Shown piece after piece: positions 27,045 through 35,604 of a stretch of DNA of 64,000 bases. The DNA lies in the NCBI GenBank assembly GCA_947073765.1, contig CAMTMZ010000006.1, positions 18,975 to 82,974 on the forward strand, read 5' to 3'. Under the pieces are notes generated by a model, which saw only the letters and a list, made by a program, of their open reading frames with translations, did not search any database and had not been told where the DNA came from. A program made the position numbers and the translations under genes. The stretch comes from an uncultured Bacillota bacterium. Its GTDB lineage: Bacteria; Bacillota; Clostridia; Oscillospirales; Oscillospiraceae. Within the stretch, counting starts at the first letter, position 1; every line of letters begins with the position of its first letter.

Positions 27045-28865
27045 TCAGTAGTGGGAAACTTGAACACCAGGAAAGTAGAATTTAACGATCTCGTCCCCCG
27101 CAAATCCTCTGCGGGCCATGGCATTGGCGCCGTACTGGCTCATACCCACCTGATGTCCCCAGCCGCCGCCGCTGAAGACGTAGGTGCTTCCGGAGACGGT
27201 CACCGTTCCGCCCCCGACCGGCGGTGTGATGGCAGTCGTTCCGCCGTTCCCGTTTCCGGTGCCAGTGATGCCTCTCCCAATCTCCGATATCGTTCCTGTT
27301 CCAGAGATGACATAGGCGCTCTCTCCCAGTTGTGACACAGTCCCGGTTCCGGAAAGGACATATTTGTCCTTCAAACCGTTCAGCTTTCCTGTGTCGTTAA
27401 CAAAAATGTCCTCCCCTGCAGAGGGTGTTGTGGGTTGGCCGGGTGTCACAGCATCACTGGCCCCCGCTCCGTTGACCGTGAACCGGATGGAATTGACATC
27501 AAACCGTGAACGGATGTTGCTGGCGCTGATGGTTGTGCTCTGGCCGTTGGCCCATCGGACTACTACCTGGATCACGTTGCCTAGCTGGGAATAAGTCAGA
27601 TCAAGGCTTTTGACCGAGGTGCCAACCCCCAGTCCGTGCTTCTGGAGCTGCTGGGTAAGCTGGGCGGCAGTATAGGTCTTGGTCCAGGGGGACATGTCGT
27701 TGCGGTCGTTCAGGTCGGCCTCGTAGGGGTCCTCCACGCCGCACAGATAGGGGTACTCGTTCACCGTGTCCGTTCCCCACACATACTTTGCGTTTTCACT
27801 GGCCCCGCCGAAACTGGAGGAGTAAAAGACCTCCGCCAGTCTGCCATTGTACTTGGCCACCATCCCCGCCGTCTCAGCCACCGCCTGCATACTGGTGGAG
27901 CTGGGGCCGTAATTCGGTTTGTTGCTGCCCATGCCGTGGTAGACCTGGCAGCTGGCGGAGGTGCAGATATCAAAGCCATAGCTCTCGTGCTTGCCCAGGT
28001 TCTTCATCACATAGGTGCGGGCACAGATGGCCTGGGCCTTCAGAGCCTCCAGGGGCCACTCCCGGCCCATCTCGTAGCAAGCTACGCCGTTAATGTAGTC
28101 CTCCAGTCCCAGCACGTTGACCACCGTAAGGTTCCCGCCCCCCCGCCGGTGGTACTGGAAGCCTCCACGGTACTTGTACCCGGCAAACCAGGTGCGGGTC
28201 TCCCCCACTCCGGTGACGTCGGGCTGGATGGCCAGCCGCCCCGACTCGCCGCAGTCGTACTGAAACAGAATCTGGCTGGTGCCTGTTTTGACCACACTCA
28301 TGCCGTAGGAGCTGGTACCCACCACCTGGGAGGCGGGCAGGCCGCCCAACGCAGCTTCAGCCGCCTCTTTCGACGTGTAGGCCCCCACCCGAACCTGGTA
28401 GGCCCCATCGATCCAGGCCACAAAGCCGCCGTAACTGTCTGCGGCCATGGCCGCATCGGCGTAAGTGGGGAAGCTGCCATCCAGCCGAATGTGGAAGCAG
28501 CCTACTGTGGTATTGCTGACTACGGAACTGGAGTAGGTGTTCTTCTCCAGGGAGGAATCGTAACCGTAGGAGAGGTTTTGGGTTTTGAGCACTGTCACCT
28601 GGGTGGTGCTCGCACCAGTACGGGCCAGCTCCACAAAGTTCAGGCCGCTGTCGTAATATCCGAAACGGTAGCCGGAACCGTAGCCGGTGTTGTTCTCCAG
28701 GTTGGCCGCCTCCAGCTCCCCGGTGGGGACGTGGGCGTTGGAGGATGCCAGGCCGACCCGAATGACGACATCTCCGTATTGGTTTGTGGTCACGGCACCA
28801 GCCCCAGGAATCATCAGACACACCGCAAGAGCCGCGGCAGCCAGCCGTATCAATCTTTTACCCAT
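27045..28865 (-). CDS. SpoIID/LytB-domain protein with SPOR region
   Basis: A 606-residue secreted protein. A signal peptide (MGKRLIRLAAAALAVCLMIPGAGA) is followed by a SPOR-like peptidoglycan-binding region (about 140-190), then the SpoIID/LytB domain with GLEDYINGVACYEMGREWPLEALKAQAI-type sequence and EVFYSSSFGGASENAKYVWG, a linker rich in Gly, Thr and Ser, and a C-terminal GGWGHQVGMSQYGANAMA motif. SpoIID enzymes are lytic transglycosylases acting on denuded glycan in engulfment; this longer, SPOR-bearing form is more like the general cell-wall LytB family. The ATG at 28865 is chosen since the signal peptide starts there; an ATG at 28916 has no ribosome site. Confidence 0.85.
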   Translation of the reverse strand: MGKRLIRLAAAALAVCLMIPGAGAVTTNQYGDVVIRVGLASSNAHVPTGELEAANLENNTGYGSGYRFGYYDSGLNFVELARTGASTTQVTVLKTQNLSYGYDSSLEKNTYSSSVVSNTTVGCFHIRLDGSFPTYADAAMAADSYGGFVAWIDGAYQVRVGAYTSKEAAEAALGGLPASQVVGTSSYGMSVVKTGTSQILFQYDCGESGRLAIQPDVTGVGETRTWFAGYKYRGGFQYHRRGGGNLTVVNVLGLEDYINGVACYEMGREWPLEALKAQAICARTYVMKNLGKHESYGFDICTSASCQVYHGMGSNKPNYGPSSTSMQAVAETAGMVAKYNGRLAEVFYSSSFGGASENAKYVWGTDTVNEYPYLCGVEDPYEADLNDRNDMSPWTKTYTAAQLTQQLQKHGLGVGTSVKSLDLTYSQLGNVIQVVVRWANGQSTTISASNIRSRFDVNSIRFTVNGAGASDAVTPGQPTTPSAGEDIFVNDTGKLNGLKDKYVLSGTGTVSQLGESAYVISGTGTISEIGRGITGTGNGNGGTTAITPPVGGGTVTVSGSTYVFSGGGWGHQVGMSQYGANAMARRGFAGDEIVKFYFPGVQVSHY

Positions 28866-28905
28866 AATGTACCCCGTTTCTCTCAATTCTTTGGACGTTA
28901 TTCTA

Positions 28906-28934
28906 TTGACACTCATGAAAAATCATGGTACGAT
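28906..28934 (+). promoter_or_regulatory. Promoter of the asd-dapA-dapB unit
   Basis: TTGACA (28906-28911), 17-base spacer, TACGAT (28929-28934). The transcript would begin near 28941, 150 bases before asd. Confidence 0.6.
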
Positions 28935-28946
28935 AATCTAAATATT

Positions 28947-29034
28947 GAGGGCTGCGGCTTGCGTTCAGCAAATTGCCCTCCCCGACATTATAGTACAAAA
29001 TCAGCCGCTTGAAAAGCCGCTGATTTATTTTTTT
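28947..29034 (+). promoter_or_regulatory. Candidate transcription attenuator before asd
   Basis: The leader contains a stem GAGGGC (28947-28952)/GCCCTC (28975-28980), then a terminator hairpin at 28998-29028 (AAATCAGC and GCTGATTT with inner pairs) followed by seven T. GCGGCTT (28954-28960) is complementary to AAGCCGC (29014-29020) of the terminator, so an alternative antiterminator fold exists. It is too short for a lysine riboswitch. The signal sensed is unknown. Confidence 0.5.
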
Positions 29035-29090
29035 CATCCGACCAATATTTAACACATAGAATGGTTTGGATTGAGGATGGAGGTTATATT

Positions 29091-30188
29091 ATGGAAAAAT
29101 ATAAGGTAGGCATCATCGGCGCCACCGGTATGGTGGGCCAGCGCTTCGTCTCCCTGATAGAGAACCACCCCTGGTTCCAGCTCACTGTTCTGGCGGCCAG
29201 CTCCCGCTCCTCAGGCAAGCCCTATCAGGAGGCCGTGTCCGGCCGCTGGGCTATGAGGTCCCCTATCCCTCAGGAAGCCAGGGACCTGGTAGTCATGGAT
29301 GCCCAAGCCGATGTGGATAAGATCGCCGGTATGGTGGATTTCGTTTTCTGCGCTGTGGACATGAAGAAGGACGAGATCAAGGCGCTGGAGGAGCGATACG
29401 CCGAGGCAGAATGCCCTGTGGTGTCCAACAACTCCGCCAACCGCTGGACTGAGGATGTGCCCATGGTGGTGCCCGAGCTCAACGCCCAGCACATTGAGAT
29501 CATCCCCGCCCAGCGCAAGCGTCTGGGCACGAAACGGGGCTTTATCGCCGTCAAGTCCAACTGCTCTATCCAGAGCTACACGCCCCTCCTCACCCCCCTG
29601 ATGCGGGCGGGTTATGAGGTAGAAAGCGTGCTGGCCTGCACCTATCAGGCCATTTCCGGCGCGGGCAAGACCTTTGAGCGCTGGCCCGAGATGGTGGATA
29701 ACCTCATCCCCTACATCGGCGGTGAGGAGGAGAAGAGCGAACAGGAGCCCTTGAAGGTATGGGGACACATTGAGGGGGACAAAATCGTCAAAGCGGACGG
29801 TCCCGCCATCACCACTCAGTGCCTCCGGGTGCCTGTGTCCGACGGCCACACCGCCGCCGTCTTTGTCCGCTTTCAAGAGGGCAAAAAGCCCACTGCGGAG
29901 CAGATCAAGGAGATTTGGAAAACCTTCAAGGGCCGGGCCCAGGAGCTGGACCTCCCCTCCGCCCCCAAGCAATTTATCCACTACTTTGAGGAGCCAGACC
30001 GTCCCCAGGCCAGGACCGAGCGTGAGCTGGAGGGAGGGATGGCCATCTCTGTGGGACGCCTCCGCCCCGACAGTCAATACGACTATAAGTTCGTGGGCCT
30101 GAGCCACAACACCCTCCGGGGCGCCGCCGGCGGCGGAGTCCTGCTGGCCGAGCTGCTGTGCGCCGAGGGGTATATTGACCATAAATAA
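29091..30188 (+). CDS. asd: Aspartate-semialdehyde dehydrogenase
   Basis: A 365-residue NADP-dependent enzyme turning aspartyl phosphate into aspartate semialdehyde for lysine, diaminopimelate, threonine and methionine synthesis. The N-terminal GIIGATGMVGQRF nucleotide motif and the catalytic cysteine in KSNCSIQSYTPLL are seen; this form, with SNCSIQ, belongs to the archaeal/fungal-type subfamily rather than the usual bacterial one. The ATG at 29091 has a ggagg ribosome site 7 bases before it. It is followed by dapA and dapB. Confidence 0.94.
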   Translation: MEKYKVGIIGATGMVGQRFVSLIENHPWFQLTVLAASSRSSGKPYQEAVSGRWAMRSPIPQEARDLVVMDAQADVDKIAGMVDFVFCAVDMKKDEIKALEERYAEAECPVVSNNSANRWTEDVPMVVPELNAQHIEIIPAQRKRLGTKRGFIAVKSNCSIQSYTPLLTPLMRAGYEVESVLACTYQAISGAGKTFERWPEMVDNLIPYIGGEEEKSEQEPLKVWGHIEGDKIVKADGPAITTQCLRVPVSDGHTAAVFVRFQEGKKPTAEQIKEIWKTFKGRAQELDLPSAPKQFIHYFEEPDRPQARTERELEGGMAISVGRLRPDSQYDYKFVGLSHNTLRGAAGGGVLLAELLCAEGYIDHK

Positions 30189-30198
30189 AATGCCACTC

Positions 30199-30270
30199 TG
30201 TAGGGACGGCCTGCGGTCGCCTGTCAGAAAAAACGTATTTTATCCCGGGCGGCCATAGGCCGCCCCTACA
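30199..30270. repeat. 72-base palindromic intergenic repeat
   Basis: Terminal inverted repeats TGTAGGGaCGGCCT and AGGCCGcCCCTACA (14 bases, one mismatch) flank a short middle with a second inverted pair (cggtcgcc / gggcggcc). This looks like a REP- or MITE-type element of the kind common between genes in Oscillospirales. It lies in the asd-dapA spacer and would fold in the message. Confidence 0.7.
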
Positions 30271-30298
30271 TCACATAATTAGAAAGGGCTGCATTTTT

Positions 30299-31189
30299 AT
30301 GAGAACTCCCGTATTCACCGGCTCCTGCCCCGCGCTGGTCACCCCTTTTGACGACCACGGCACAATCAACTACGACGCTTTCGGCAAGCTGATTGACGAT
30401 CAGATCAAGTCCGGCGTAGATGCCGTCTGCGTCTGCGGCACCACCGGCGAGTCGGCTACCATGTCCATTCGGGAGCACATCGCCGCCGTGGAGTTCTGCG
30501 TCAAGCGGGTAGACCACCGGGTGAAGGTCATCGCCGGAGCGGGGAGCAACGACACCTCCGCCGCTGTCTATCTGTCTCAGCACGCCCAGGACTCTGGGGC
30601 CGACGCCCTGCTTCATGTGACCCCCTACTACAACAAGGCCAGCCAGACCGGCCTCATCAAGCACTATGAGTACATTGCAGACCGCACCGAACTGCCCATC
30701 ATCCTCTACAATGTGCCTGGGCGCACCGGCGTCTCCTTCACGGCCGACACCTACAAGGTCCTCTCTCAAATTGAGAAGATCAACGGCGTAAAGGAGGCCA
30801 GCGGCAACTTTTCCCTTCTGGCCCACACCCGCTACCTCTGCCCCGACGACTTCTATATCTGGTCGGGCAACGACGACCAGGTAGTGCCCATGATGGCTCT
30901 GGGGGCAAAAGGCGTGATCTCTGTGGCCTCCAATATTATCCCGGAGGTCATGGTAAAGATGAGCCACCTGTGTCTGGAAAACGACTTTGCCGCCGCTTCT
31001 CAGCTCCAGATTAAGTACATGGATCTGATCGACGCTCTGTTCTGTGAGGTAAACCCCATTCCCATCAAATCCGCTATGAACCTGATGGGCATGGAGGCCG
31101 GTCCCCTGCGTCTGCCCCTGTGCGACATTTCTGACAAAAACCTGGCCGTTCTCCGCGCCTCTATGGAGCGGATGGGTCTGCTGAAGTAA
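30299..31189 (+). CDS. dapA: 4-hydroxy-tetrahydrodipicolinate synthase
   Basis: A 296-residue class I aldolase that condenses aspartate semialdehyde and pyruvate, the first committed step to diaminopimelate and lysine. TIM-barrel motifs: GTTGESATMS, the catalytic Tyr in ILYNVPGRTG and the Schiff-base Lys in GVKEASGN. Start ATG with aaaggg 10 bases upstream. The dapA product is also the source of dipicolinate for the spore core. Second gene of the asd-dapA-dapB unit. Confidence 0.96.
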   Translation: MRTPVFTGSCPALVTPFDDHGTINYDAFGKLIDDQIKSGVDAVCVCGTTGESATMSIREHIAAVEFCVKRVDHRVKVIAGAGSNDTSAAVYLSQHAQDSGADALLHVTPYYNKASQTGLIKHYEYIADRTELPIILYNVPGRTGVSFTADTYKVLSQIEKINGVKEASGNFSLLAHTRYLCPDDFYIWSGNDDQVVPMMALGAKGVISVASNIIPEVMVKMSHLCLENDFAAASQLQIKYMDLIDALFCEVNPIPIKSAMNLMGMEAGPLRLPLCDISDKNLAVLRASMERMGLLK

Positions 31190-31202
31190 GGAGTCCCCGT
31201 CT

Positions 31203-31958
31203 ATGCTGAAGATAATCATTTCTGGCTGCAACGGCCACATGGGCCGGGTGGTGGAGTCCCTGTGCGCCAACGATCCCGCTGTAGAGGTGTGCGCCGGCTT
31301 CGACGTGCTAGGCACGTGCGACCGGGAGTTCCCGGTGTATACCTCCCCTGCCCAGTTTACCGGTCAGGCGGACGCAGTGATTGATTTCTCCTCCCCTGCC
31401 GCCCTGGACGGCCTGCTGGAGTTCGCTCAGGCCCAGAAAGTTCCCTTGGTGCTGGCCACCACCGGCTACACCCCGGAGCAGGAGGCTCAGGTGGGAGCCG
31501 CCGCCCGGTCGGTTCCTGTTTTCCGTTCCGCCAACATGTCCCTGGGAATCAACGTGCTTCTGGAGCTGGTGAAAAAGGCCGCTTCCGTCCTGGGGGACAG
31601 CTACGATATTGAAATTGTGGAACGCCACCACCGTCGGAAGGTGGACGCCCCCTCCGGCACCGCCCTGATGATCGCCGACGCGGCGGCTCAGTCCTGCGGC
31701 CACGAAACGGAGTACGTCTACGAGCGCCATGCCACCCGCCATCCCCGGGATAAAAAGGAGATCGGCATCTCAGCCGTCCGGGGCGGAACCATTGTAGGAG
31801 AGCACGAGATCATCTTCGCCGGGCACGACGAGATTATGGAGATTAAGCACACCGCCCTCTCTAGGGAAATCTTCGCCCAGGGCGCGGTAGAGGCTGCCAA
31901 ATTCATCGCTGGAGTGGATAAACCTGGACTGTATGACATGAGTTATCTGGTAAAATAA
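31203..31958 (+). CDS. dapB: 4-hydroxy-tetrahydrodipicolinate reductase
   Basis: A 251-residue NAD(P)H-dependent reductase. The N-terminal GCNGHMGRVV nucleotide-binding motif and the catalytic ERHHRRKVDAPSGTAL with the active-site His and Lys are complete, as is the C-terminal dimer region. Start ATG 13 bases after dapA, behind aaggag. A perfect hairpin follows the stop. Confidence 0.96.
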   Translation: MLKIIISGCNGHMGRVVESLCANDPAVEVCAGFDVLGTCDREFPVYTSPAQFTGQADAVIDFSSPAALDGLLEFAQAQKVPLVLATTGYTPEQEAQVGAAARSVPVFRSANMSLGINVLLELVKKAASVLGDSYDIEIVERHHRRKVDAPSGTALMIADAAAQSCGHETEYVYERHATRHPRDKKEIGISAVRGGTIVGEHEIIFAGHDEIMEIKHTALSREIFAQGAVEAAKFIAGVDKPGLYDMSYLVK

Positions 31959-31962
31959 GCAA

Positions 31963-31993
31963 AACCGCCTCTGTCAACCTTGACAGAGGCGGT
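31963..31993 (+). terminator. Hairpin after dapB
   Basis: ACCGCCTCTGTCAA and its complement form a 14-base perfect stem with a two-base loop. There is no T-run behind it, so it is either a terminator of low T content or an RNA-stabilising 3' structure. No gene is seen between it and 32236. Confidence 0.65.
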
Positions 31994-32235
31994 ATACTGA
32001 TACTGCCTAAAGGATCTACAATGGTTATGGGAAAAACTGCCGTCTGCCAGCAATTGAAAGAAGCCTCGCCCGCCTCCCCCTGTATCAAAGGCTGAATACT
32101 ATAAAAATTGACACAACCGGAAAAACGGTTGCAGAAGTTTCCAGAGAAATACAGGCGCTATAAAATCCAACTCTACGCAGCGGCGATTGATTTTTTCTAA
32201 AAAACCTGCTACCCTGTTTTGCGGAGGTGGGACAT

Positions 32236-32820
32236 ATGGACCAGGAAAAGACCGGTAAGCTCATCCGTACCCTGCGCACCCAGCGCGGGCTGACCCAAAA
32301 GACGCTGGCTGAGGCTGTAGGCGTAGGCGACAAGGCAGTCAGCAAATGGGAGCGGGGGTTAGGCTGCCCGGACGTGTCCCTCCTTCCGGAATTAGCAAGG
32401 TTTTTGGGCGTCAGGCTGGAGTCTCTTCTCTCCGGCGAGCTGGACGCCAACGACCAGGAAAGAGGAAATATGAAAAAGCTGCAATTTTATGTCTGCCCCA
32501 GCTGCGGGAATTTCATCACTTCCGCATCGGAGGCAGGAGTGTCCTGCTGCGGCAGGACGCTGCGCCCGCTGGAGGCCCAAAAAGCGGAGGGCGAAAATAG
32601 GCTGTCGGTGGAAAAAATTGACGACAGCTGGTTTGTCTCCTCCCATCACCCCATGACGAAGGAGCACTATCTCTCCTTTGTAGCCCTGCTCACCGGCGAC
32701 ACGCTATTTCTCCGCCGTCTCTACCCCGAGTGGGACCTGCAAACCCGCGTTCCAAGCTTCGGCCACGGTATTCTGCTTTGGTACTGCACCCAACACGGAC
32801 TGTTTCGACAGCTGATCTGA
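32236..32820 (+). CDS. XRE regulator fused to a desulfoferrodoxin-like domain
   Basis: A 194-residue two-part protein. Residues 7-65 are an XRE-type helix-turn-helix (LIRTLRTQRGLTQKTLAEAVG). Residues 79-194 start again like a desulfoferrodoxin, MKKLQFYVCPSCGN, with the desulforedoxin cysteines C87, C90, C104, C105, and continue with a superoxide-reductase-like site: HHPMTKEHY (H138, H144) and YCTQHGLF (C184, H187). One His of the usual four in the SOR centre is not seen. The protein may sense iron or superoxide and control transcription. Start ATG behind ggaggtgg. The next gene starts 17 bases later. Confidence 0.78.
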   Translation: MDQEKTGKLIRTLRTQRGLTQKTLAEAVGVGDKAVSKWERGLGCPDVSLLPELARFLGVRLESLLSGELDANDQERGNMKKLQFYVCPSCGNFITSASEAGVSCCGRTLRPLEAQKAEGENRLSVEKIDDSWFVSSHHPMTKEHYLSFVALLTGDTLFLRRLYPEWDLQTRVPSFGHGILLWYCTQHGLFRQLI

Positions 32821-32837
32821 AAAGCAAGGTGATGGAA

Positions 32838-33206
32838 ATGGCTCCCTTTCTGGTACTCTTGGCCTGTGTTCTGATTGCTCTTTTGTACTGGAAACTCCAC
32901 AATTTACAGGACAATAGCAAAGACGAACCCATTTTGACCGAGCACGCCAAGGTACACGCCAAGTCGGAGCATGGCGGGCTTCGAGGGGTCCCGTCCGCAA
33001 AATATATCCACTTCTATGTTCCGGAACGGGACGCCATAGTCATATGCCAAGTCACCGAGGGCATTTGGCACTACCTCCCCAAAAACGATTGGGGTATGCT
33101 GCACCACCAAGGTGGAAAATTTTTATCCTTCCGGCGGGACTGCGACGGCGAACTGGTCGAGCTGAAGGACTACAGCACGGTTTGGGATATTTATTCGGGT
33201 CGTTAG
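32838..33206 (+). CDS. Membrane-anchored small protein of unknown function
   Basis: A 122-residue protein with one N-terminal membrane helix (MAPFLVLLACVLIALLYWKL) and a soluble domain rich in aromatic residues (YIHFYVPERDAIVICQ). Starts 17 bases after the XRE fusion gene, with aagg 8 bases upstream, so the two are probably expressed together. No family recognised. Confidence 0.65.
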   Translation: MAPFLVLLACVLIALLYWKLHNLQDNSKDEPILTEHAKVHAKSEHGGLRGVPSAKYIHFYVPERDAIVICQVTEGIWHYLPKNDWGMLHHQGGKFLSFRRDCDGELVELKDYSTVWDIYSGR

Positions 33207-33220
33207 AGGAGGGCATCGCT

Positions 33221-33964
33221 GTGTCGGATCCATTCATCCGCACCCGCCTGCTGGTGGGTGACGAGCCGCTGGAGCGGCTGCAAAAGGCCAGGGTGGCCGT
33301 CTTCGGCGTGGGAGGCGTAGGGGGTTACGCCGTTGAGGCACTGGCACGGTCAGGCATAGGTGCTTTACACCTCTACGACGACGACACCGTCTCCGAGAGC
33401 AACCTGAACCGGCAAATTGCCGCCCTTCACTCCACCGTCGGCCAGCCTAAGGCGGAGGTTATGGCCCGGCGGGTGCGGGATATCAATCCAAACTGCAATG
33501 TGGAGGCAATCCGGATGTTCTACCTCCCCTCCAACGCCGGCGCGGTGGACTTGTCCCAATACGACTACGTGGTGGACTGTATCGACACTGTAACCGCTAA
33601 GCTGGAACTGGTAACAAGGTGTACTGCCTTACAGATAAAAATCATTTCCGCTATGGGGACCGGAAACAAATTTGATCCCTCCGCCCTTACCCTTACCGAT
33701 ATTTCCAAAACCCAGGGTTGTCCCCTGGCCCGGAACATGCGCAAGGAGCTGCGGAAACGGGGGATTAATCACCTGAAGGTGGTCTACTCCACTGAGCTGC
33801 CCACCGTTCCTCTGCGTCGAGCTGAGCAAGAGGCACCCAATTCCTCCAATACCCGCCCCGATTCTTCCACCCGGCGGGATACGCCAGGCTCCACCCCATT
33901 CGTCCCTGCCGCTGCCGGGCTGTTGCTGGCCTCCGCCGTGGTCCGTGAATTGGGACAATACTAA
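33221..33964 (+). CDS. tcdA: tRNA threonylcarbamoyladenosine dehydratase
   Basis: A 247-residue ThiF/E1-like enzyme that cyclises t6A to ct6A at position 37 of ANN-decoding tRNAs. It has the ATP-binding motif VFGVGGVGGYAVEALARSG, the DDDTVSESNLNRQ segment, and YVVDCIDTVTAKLEL of the TcdA (CsdL/YgdL) family. The start is GTG at 33221 with ggaggg 7 bases upstream; the reading frame is open earlier but without conserved sequence. Followed by a strong terminator. Confidence 0.9.
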   Translation: MSDPFIRTRLLVGDEPLERLQKARVAVFGVGGVGGYAVEALARSGIGALHLYDDDTVSESNLNRQIAALHSTVGQPKAEVMARRVRDINPNCNVEAIRMFYLPSNAGAVDLSQYDYVVDCIDTVTAKLELVTRCTALQIKIISAMGTGNKFDPSALTLTDISKTQGCPLARNMRKELRKRGINHLKVVYSTELPTVPLRRAEQEAPNSSNTRPDSSTRRDTPGSTPFVPAAAGLLLASAVVRELGQY

Positions 33965-34003
33965 ACCGTGCCGTCCATTGGACCGGCACGGTTCGTATTT
34001 TTT
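33964..34003 (+). terminator. Terminator of tcdA
   Basis: AACCGTGCCG and CGGCACGGTT (10 pairs) with a 10-base loop, followed by cgtatttttt. Confidence 0.85.
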
Positions 34004-34044
34004 ATCCTATTTCGGGCATGCTAGCAAGCAAAAGGAGCGATAAA

Positions 34045-34224
34045 ATGAGCCTGATTGTATGTACAGATCCTTGCGTGTACCAAAAAGACGGTTACTGTTC
34101 CTTGTCCCGCGCCGCGTCCTCTGGGGAGCCGGGGCAGTCCAAGTGTGTCAACTTTGTGCCGGTCCGTCCCTCAGAGCAAAGCGGCCATCGCCTCCCGGAT
34201 GTTGGCCACACGAATGAGCTCTAG
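34045..34224 (+). CDS. Small cysteine protein (four-Cys, Clostridial family)
   Basis: A 59-residue protein with cysteines in the pattern C-x3-C-x7-C-x15-C (CTDPCVYQKDGYC ... C), as in small Clostridial proteins often misnamed hydroxymyristoyl-ACP dehydratase; probably a metal-binding miniprotein. The start is an ATG after a strong aaaggagc site. The last 54 bases overlap the 3' end of radA on the other strand. Confidence 0.6.
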   Translation: MSLIVCTDPCVYQKDGYCSLSRAASSGEPGQSKCVNFVPVRPSEQSGHRLPDVGHTNEL

Positions 34225-35541
34225 GCCCTCCGGTACAGTGAGTTTCCCCTGTGTTCGCTTTGGAACCATACATTTTGTAAAGCCTAAGCGCTTTACCTCT
34301 GAAAGGCGCTGACCCAAGGTGCTGGCCGCCCGAAGCTCACCGGTAAGGCCCACCTCACCGATGGCGGCCAAGTCGTGGGGCAAGGGCCTGTCCCGAAAGC
34401 TGGAGGCCAGGGCCAGGATGACCGCAAGGTCAGCGGCAGGCTCCTCCAGATATAGCCCGCCGATGACATTGAGGTAGGCGTCACAGTTGCCCACCATCAG
34501 TCCGCCCCGTTTTTCCAGCACAGCCAGCAGCAGCATGGACCGGCTGTAGTCAAAACCGTTGCTCACCCGGCGGGGGTTGCCCAGGCTGGAGGGCACCACC
34601 AGCGCCTGAATTTCCGCCAGCACCGGGCGGACGCCCTCCATCACGCAGGTGACGCAGGTACCTGGCGCTCCGGCCGGCCGGCCGGCCAGCATTGCCTCAG
34701 AGGGGTTGGGAACCTCAGTAAGGCCCCCCTCCTCCATCTCAAAAACACCGATCTCGTTGGTGGCCCCGAACCTGTTCTTTGCCGCCCGGAGAATGCGGTA
34801 GGCCATGTGGCGCTCCCCCTCAAAATAGAGGACACAATCCACCATGTGCTCCAGCACTTTGGGCCCGGCGATGGAGCCCTCTTTGTTCACGTGGCCGATG
34901 ACAAAAACGGTGACCCCTTCCCCCTTTGCCAGTTGTATCAATGTTAAGGTACATTCCTTTACTTGGCTTACACTGCCTGGAGCGGAGGTCACATCACCGT
35001 GATAAAGTGTCTGGATGGAGTCCACGATCAGCACGTCAGGCCGGAGTTGATGGACGGCGTCTACCAAGTTCTCCAGATTGGTCTCCGCAAGCAGGTAGAG
35101 GCCCTCACCCCGTACCTTCAACCGCTCCGCCCGCAGCTTAATCTGCCGCTCCGACTCCTCCCCGGATACATACAGCACTGTGGCAAAGCGGCACAGATTA
35201 TCGCAAATTTGCAACATCAGCGTGGATTTGCCGATCCCTGGCGCGCCCCCCACCAGAACCAGCGAACCCTTGACAGCCCCGCCGCCCAGCACCCGGTCCA
35301 GTTCCCCCATGCCGGTGGCAAAACGCAACGCGTCAGTGGTCTCCACCTCTTTCATGGGGAGTGGACGGTTTACGACCACTCCTGTTACGGAGCCTCCCTT
35401 CACCTGACTTGACCGTTTGGTCGGCTTTTCTGCCGGTTGCTCTAAAATAGTGTTCCAGGATTTACAGTATGGACATTGTCCCTGCCATTTTGGAAATTCA
35501 TTGCCACACTCAGTACAATAAAACAAGGTTTTTGCTTTCAT
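34171..35541 (-). CDS. radA: DNA repair protein RadA
   Basis: A 456-residue RecA-like helicase acting in branch migration during recombination. An N-terminal four-cysteine zinc finger (CTECG ... CPYCKSW), Walker A GAPGIGKST, the RadA-specific KNRFG motif and a C-terminal Lon-protease-like domain are present. Start ATG at 35541 behind gaggag. A run of (CCGG)4 at 34673-34690 within the coding sequence encodes GRPAG and is a potential slippage site, though not in a frame-changing place by itself. Confidence 0.95.
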   Translation of the reverse strand: MKAKTLFYCTECGNEFPKWQGQCPYCKSWNTILEQPAEKPTKRSSQVKGGSVTGVVVNRPLPMKEVETTDALRFATGMGELDRVLGGGAVKGSLVLVGGAPGIGKSTLMLQICDNLCRFATVLYVSGEESERQIKLRAERLKVRGEGLYLLAETNLENLVDAVHQLRPDVLIVDSIQTLYHGDVTSAPGSVSQVKECTLTLIQLAKGEGVTVFVIGHVNKEGSIAGPKVLEHMVDCVLYFEGERHMAYRILRAAKNRFGATNEIGVFEMEEGGLTEVPNPSEAMLAGRPAGAPGTCVTCVMEGVRPVLAEIQALVVPSSLGNPRRVSNGFDYSRSMLLLAVLEKRGGLMVGNCDAYLNVIGGLYLEEPAADLAVILALASSFRDRPLPHDLAAIGEVGLTGELRAASTLGQRLSEVKRLGFTKCMVPKRTQGKLTVPEGLELIRVANIREAMAALL

Positions 35542-35604
35542 AATTTCTTTCTCCTCTGTGAAATTGTGGAACAATTATAGCAGAATTTTACCGGATTGCA
35601 AATC

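Noticed and set aside
28941..29090. Lysine riboswitch before asd
   Set aside because: The leader is about 150 bases with the terminator after 60; the lysine aptamer alone needs more, and its conserved motifs are not seen.
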